DNA of 64,000 nt from assembly GCF_002234675.1 (NCBI RefSeq), contig NC_019864.2, positions 13,533,582-13,597,581 of the forward strand, read 5' to 3'. Shown piece after piece: positions 59,561 to 64,000 of the stretch (within the stretch, counting starts at the first letter, position 1; every line of letters begins with the position of its first letter). Position numbers and translations under genes: made by a program. Below the pieces are notes generated by a model that was not told the DNA's origin, searched no databases, and saw only the letters and a program-made list of their open reading frames with translations. This DNA comes from Oryzias latipes. Taxonomy: Eukaryota; Chordata; Actinopteri; Beloniformes; Adrianichthyidae.

Positions 59561-60425
59561 ATTTCCTCCTTCTAGTGGTGTTATTACACGTTATCTTTGA
59601 GGTAAAATCACAGCTTTTAGCCCCTACAACACCCCATGGAGCATTGTTCATCGAGGCGTGACGGTTTCATTTTTACGATATCTGTCTGTGCAAACAGTCC
59701 CAAGGGGGGCGACAAGTGGAGAAAAGGGAAAGTGTTCAGTTCTGCAAAGGCCACCTGCAGAGCTGTGGTCCAGTTGGTTTTATCCACTGCAGACATGTTG
59801 TTTTTCCGCCACAGCACAGACCAACCAACGCTTGTTTTCACCAAGGAACAGAATGCACGTCTCACATGTGTCTGCTTTCACACATGAAGGATACTCTCCA
59901 TGAAATGCTCCCATACAATATAGTTTTACCTCTCAAACATGAAGGATTAGAGCTACAGGAAGCATCATCCTGCGCACTTCAAGTGCTCTCACGTGTTGAT
60001 TGATGAGATCAGGAGGAGTTTCTCAGTATTTCTGGGAGCAGTTTGGTGCCTTGGAGCCTGACAGCCATGCTAAGCAGGAACACAACCTCAAAAAAAAAAA
60101 GGATTTCAACATCAGTGTTTAAAATATTTATGTAAGCAGAGAGCAGAGAGCTGAAATGCAGAGGATTTTTTCTGCTGCCACGATTGGAGGAAGAGGTGCT
60201 CTTCTTCTGTTTTTGTGGCACTGGCGCACACTTGCATGACCCTGTTTCCGATGACTTTCCTACTTAATGTCACATTACTCTGACGGGACACAGCACCTAT
60301 GGGAGAAGGAGACCTACATAACGCTCCTCCAGGGGAGTTTGGAAAATCATATTTTTAACCAAACGGCAAATGGTTGGAAAACTTGCACGGCTTCAGTTCT
60401 GAAGGAATGAACCTTCTGCAGAGTG

Positions 60426-60447
60426 CAGCAGCAGCAGCAGCAGCAGC
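60426..60447 (+). repeat. short (CAG)n run
   Basis: About seven CAG units in the taf3-celf2 spacer. No reading frame around it is supported. Confidence 0.85.
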
Positions 60448-61150
60448 TTCAAAAGGTGCTTGGCCTTCAGCGCGTTCCTGATAACACACTTCAGAACACA
60501 GTCGATGAAAAGTGTCCAATGAAAAATCAAGACAGGAGGCTCTATTTGAATGCTTCTGGATACTACCTTCAGATAGGCCTTCCATATGTTTTGTAACGTG
60601 CAGGAACGTGTCCTGTTATATAGCAGAGAAGACTAAAGCAGTGCAGCTTTCCGCATTCAGCCTTTTTTGTTTTTTTTTTGCTGTGATGCCTGCGCGCAAG
60701 CTGAAAGGTCGTTTTTATCCTCTCATGATCAGAGTGATGTGAGGCAGTCAAAACTCAGTTATCCTGCAGATCATCAACAGTCAGGTTATGAAGCCAGTTT
60801 AATACCTGGGAAGAGTGACTACTGTTTACCTGCAGTCTGTGAAGATGTGCTCCTCACTCCTCACAAGTTTTACTAATAAAACTGGTTTAAGGCCCACAAC
60901 TTACAGTGTTTGGTGCTGTTCTTTGAACATCCACAGAACCAGAACTGGACTGGGATGAGATCTCTTGGCATTTTACCTTCGCTGACAATGAGAATAAATC
61001 ACCCGTGCTCAATATTGAGAAGTTTTCCAAATATGGGTGTCAATTAGTGCCAAAGTGCTGCTATGGACACAGCTTTAGAGTCTGTGAACCGGGCTGCCGC
61101 AGGCTGCACAATGCATTAGCGCACGATGAGCTGTCAGAGAGGATTATTTC

Positions 61151-61310
61151 AGCCACCACAGTCAGCAAAGGGGGTGGGCGCCACTCTGCTGCACTAAACC
61201 GAGGAGAAAGGGTGGGCGGGAGAGGGAGAAAAAGCACAGAATCGCATAGGTGAACGACGGAAAAGAGAAGAAAGTGTCCATTGCAGCGGGCGGATTTTTC
61301 CAGAGCACCA
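61151..61310 (+). promoter_or_regulatory. celf2: celf2 promoter/5' UTR with GC boxes
   Basis: GC-richer sequence with Sp/KLF-type sites gggggtgggcgcc (about 61170-61182) and gggtgggcggg (about 61210-61220), then purine-rich sequence up to the ATG at 61311. There is no TATA box near the likely start. Confidence 0.5.
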
Positions 61311-61423
61311 ATGTTGGAACACTCTTCTGAGCTGGCCCTGGTGCAGAGTCTGTATGCCAACAGCATGCGCTGCCCCCCCTCTGCGGCTGGGATCTCTGTC
61401 AGGAATGAGGACCTGCCTATGAG
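61311..61423 (+). CDS. celf2: CUGBP Elav-like family member 2, first coding exon (partial gene)
   Basis: CELF2 is an RNA-binding protein with three RRMs that regulates splicing and mRNA stability. Only the isoform-specific N-terminus is in the window: 37 codons plus AG, then donor GTACGT at 61424. The residues MLEHSSELALVQSLYANSMR, then CPPSAAGISVRNEDLPM, align with the long CELF2 N-terminus that I recall (MFERTSELAFVETISVESMR, then CPKSAVTMRNEELLL). CELF1 starts differently. The RRM exons must lie beyond 64000. No in-frame upstream ATG competes closely. Placement after taf3 agrees with 10p14 synteny, minus gata3. Confidence 0.85.
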
Positions 61424-62139
61424 GTACGTCGGGGTTGGCCCCTTATTCAAATTTGGGCGAGCTTTTTGTGGAGCGACCCGCGCTTGGACGGCCTCTTTGT
61501 CTGGGCTGGACATTGTCACGGGGTGTATTGTCTCCAAATTAAGATGTTCTCACATGATGACCAAGCGTGTCTGCTGGTTATGAGAAGTTCTGTTGCTTTT
61601 TACTTCTCATCTCCCTTTAACCAGAGCAATAAGATGCAAAAAAAAAAAAGTGGTTCTAGCTCTACAGCGCTGTCATGTCTTAACGTTTACCTCCTCTCAT
61701 CGCTTAAAGGCTCACATACTTTTAAGAAATGCAAGTAGGGACAGGCGTATGAAGGTTTCAGTGTTTGTCGCTCAACCCACTGACAGTTCTCTTTGGAATC
61801 TGGCCCCAGCTGAAAACTCGCTGTACAAAAACAACAGAAACGTTTCAACTATCTTTGAAACACAAAGGCCAAACATTGACATGCATCAGGATATTTGCAT
61901 GAGTCAGTTGTAGCATTGAGCCTGAGTGCTGTGTGTGCTCGGCACACTGCAGGATGAAGTTCAATCTCTCCATTTTGAGAGCCCCCCCCCCCAGCCAGTC
62001 GCCATTCTATCAGTGATTTCCGGGGGGAGGCAAAGCTACAGGAAAAAGTCTGCCTTTAAGTAGATGTTGGGGTTTGGAAGCTGACCCAGTTGTCCACTGA
62101 GATTCAGGGAGGACGACAATAACGGTGGGACTTCAGTGC

Positions 62140-62790
62140 CACAGTAAAACATGCTTGATGTAAACAACAAAAGCATGGTACATTCGGAGGATTAAAATGA
62201 GATTACAATGCAGTAATCGGAGATTAGGAATTAAGTATTAGAAGGTGCCAGCAACTAGACATCAGCCTCTATGGAATCCACTCTTTAATACGATTCTTGG
62301 AAGAGCAGCTAGATGCCAGAAAACAGATGCTGCTAAATTGACGACTGAGTATTGTGCTCATCTAGCAGGAAGAATTCCTGATGCTTTCTATCCACTAAAA
62401 GAAGCATCCAGCTCCAACTAAATCAAAGAGTGCTGCGGAAGATTTGATTGTATTTTGTCCTCCATTTTAATGAATCAGAATTCTCCAGAGGCGGACACTA
62501 CCTTTTTATAGCATCCCCTCAAGCTGAATGGTAATATGCACTCGGATGATTGTCTAAACGTATGGCAAAATTAGTTTGCATGATCACATTAGGCACATAA
62601 ATCTTTTAGACCCTGTTCGGTGCAGCACAGCCGACTTCGGCAACAGGATGGGATTGCTATGGATACAAGGATTAAGTCCGATTTTTCGTCAATGAGCTGT
62701 TCCTTGGCGCTCGCTGTGATGAATAATATTTTTGGGACGGCGCAGCTGCCGAATCAGTAATAAATGGTTGGATAATTAGGCCAGACCCCT
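62140..62790. promoter_or_regulatory. candidate conserved non-coding element in celf2 intron 1
   Basis: Unusually balanced, non-repetitive sequence for this window. It has clustered homeodomain-type and bHLH-type motifs (cattttaatgaatcagaa, gtttgcatgatcacattagg, gacggcgcagctgccg, gttggataattaggc). celf2 is a developmental gene known to be surrounded by conserved non-coding DNA. No copy elsewhere in the window and no ORF. Conservation itself cannot be seen here. Confidence 0.35.
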
Positions 62791-63228
62791 CCTGTCTCTA
62801 TGGCTGTAGCAAACAGCACTTGACAACAGCAGCTCCCCCTCTGTTTCCCCCCTCATACAGGGAGGCCTCGCCCTGCAAGTCCAGCACAACAAAGAAAGAT
62901 CGGCTCCCCCTCCCCCAGAGAAACAGCAACCCGACACAAAGGGGAATATGACCTATGACCCAGGGGAAAAGTAAACCTGTAGATAGGCAGGATACTTGTT
63001 TGTTTTTTTTACATTTATCTGTACTGTAGGCCAATAAATAATCCCATTTTACTCATAAATCCATGTACGTTTTATAATTTTATTAGGAAAGAAGCAAAAA
63101 TTCAAATTTTGTGCTACATGAGTAATTTCCGTTCAGAATCTCAAATTATAGATGTAAAACCTTCAGGGATTTTTTTTTAGTTTACTTCCATACCACAACA
63201 TTTATGCACATAATACAGGTAAATCTGA

Positions 63229-63805
63229 CAAAATCCCACTCCAATCATCTTTTGAGCTTTTTAAAAAGCGTTTCCAGTGGTTTTTTAATTACAATTATGT
63301 TGTTTTTAGGCAACATTTAAAAGCTGCGTCGTTTCTGGAGAGCGGCAGTTCATCAGAAGCCTGCCCTGACTTCCCATCATCCCTTCGTTTACACACTCTC
63401 CCCACTAGTTTACAGCCCCCCACTACACCAACATAACATTAAGAGTGCAATTAAATCGGTGAGCAATGTTGGAGCTATCCAATAAATACATAAATAAAGA
63501 AATATTGGAGTTATCCAGACGTACATGGATGGAATGAAGACATAAACGGATCTAGTCGTCTACAAGCGAATGCATTGGAATGGAGTGGAACAGGAAACTT
63601 GTGGTCAACCCAATGTCACTTTTGTGACTTCTACAGGCCCTTTCAAACTGCATTCTTTTCATTTACCCTTGATTCATAACACTTTGCCTGCAGAAATAAC
63701 CAGAAACTAAATTTAAGCTTCATTTTCTTTATATATGTCCTCCATTGTGAGGAAAATACCACAGAAACTTGTTGAAAACACGATTTTCATTGGAGTGGGT
63801 CTTTA
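63229..63805 (+). mobile_element. MITE family B, full-length copy in celf2 intron 1
   Basis: Starts acaaaatcccactccaatca and ends ttggagtgggtcttta. The interior has the shared cgagcaat-type block (gtgagcaatgttggagctatcc). It is 577 bp with a small local duplication (tccaataaatacataaataa...tatccag) in the middle. Confidence 0.75.
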
Positions 63806-64000
63806 ATAACATGTTGATTTATTTTCAAAATATCCAATTAATCGAATAAACACTTCGAGTTATTTTTTAGCTAGTAAAAATTATTAACTAAAAAAGCAAA
63901 AAGGTTAAGCGTTTTCTGCCCTGTCTGTGTTTTTTGGATGTGTCTTTCTATGTTGCAAGGCTGCAGTTTTTACATAATGATAACGAAGTGAAATTAGGTC

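Larger units (their letters stand above)
54901..61150. other. taf3-celf2 spacer, no gene seen
   Basis: AT-rich DNA with no convincing exon. Two repeats are recognised (56098-56352, 58992-59560), plus a short CAG run. In particular I find no GATA-type zinc finger (CxNC...GLYYKLH) in any frame, although gata3 occupies this interval in mammals. Confidence 0.6.

Noticed and set aside
61061-61537. 158-aa minus-strand frame over the celf2 promoter
   Set aside because: Antisense to the celf2 first exon and GC-rich promoter. The sense exon has a strong family match and a good donor.

Overview
The window is vertebrate nuclear DNA, almost certainly from a teleost fish. The genes carry GT-AG introns and vertebrate-type proteins. 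The non-coding sequence is full of typical fish repeats: Tc1-like elements, hAT and piggyBac-type MITEs, a Penelope-like retroelement, a tRNA-type SINE with a (TGGA)n tail, and a (GATG/GATA)n microsatellite. Repeat style suggests an acanthomorph, perhaps an atherinomorph such as a medaka or livebearer relative, but that is only an impression. There is no bacterial, viral or CRISPR-like content.

Layout: (1) 1-957, last intron and last coding exon of net1 (+), a Rho GEF. (2) 958-7326, convergent intergenic DNA made largely of MITEs, SINE tails and a microsatellite. (3) 7327-11314, asb13 (-), six coding exons, 289 aa, an ankyrin/SOCS-box ubiquitin-ligase receptor. (4) 11315-14441, the asb13/tasor2 divergent spacer. 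(5) 14442-40866, tasor2 (+), reconstructed as 22 coding exons that stay in frame from ATG to stop (2774 aa). Introns 17 and 20 (5.1 and 5.4 kb) are packed with nested transposons. (6) 40867-44466, spacer with a decayed Tc1 element and the taf3 promoter. (7) 44467-54186, taf3 (+), seven coding exons, 933 aa, the TFIID subunit with a histone fold and a PHD finger. (8) 54187-61310, gene-free spacer. (9) 61311-61423, a first coding exon of celf2 (+), whose intron runs off the right edge and includes a candidate conserved non-coding element.

The order net1-asb13-tasor2 matches human 10p15 as I recall it, and taf3...celf2 matches 10p14. Here the two blocks are fused, and gata3, which lies between TAF3 and CELF2 in human, is absent from the 7.1 kb spacer. 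The genes do not form a pathway. tasor2, taf3 and celf2 act in chromatin silencing, transcription initiation and RNA processing, while net1 and asb13 act in Rho signalling and protein turnover.

Most of the unusual structure is in the repeats. Several nested insertions can be read directly because target-site duplications and an uninterrupted sister copy are present. I saw no clearly new biological system. The best second-look items are the in-frame, stop-free 93-nt intron next to a 17-nt microexon in tasor2, the overlapping uORF/start codon of asb13, the gata3 absence, and the foldback form of one MITE family.
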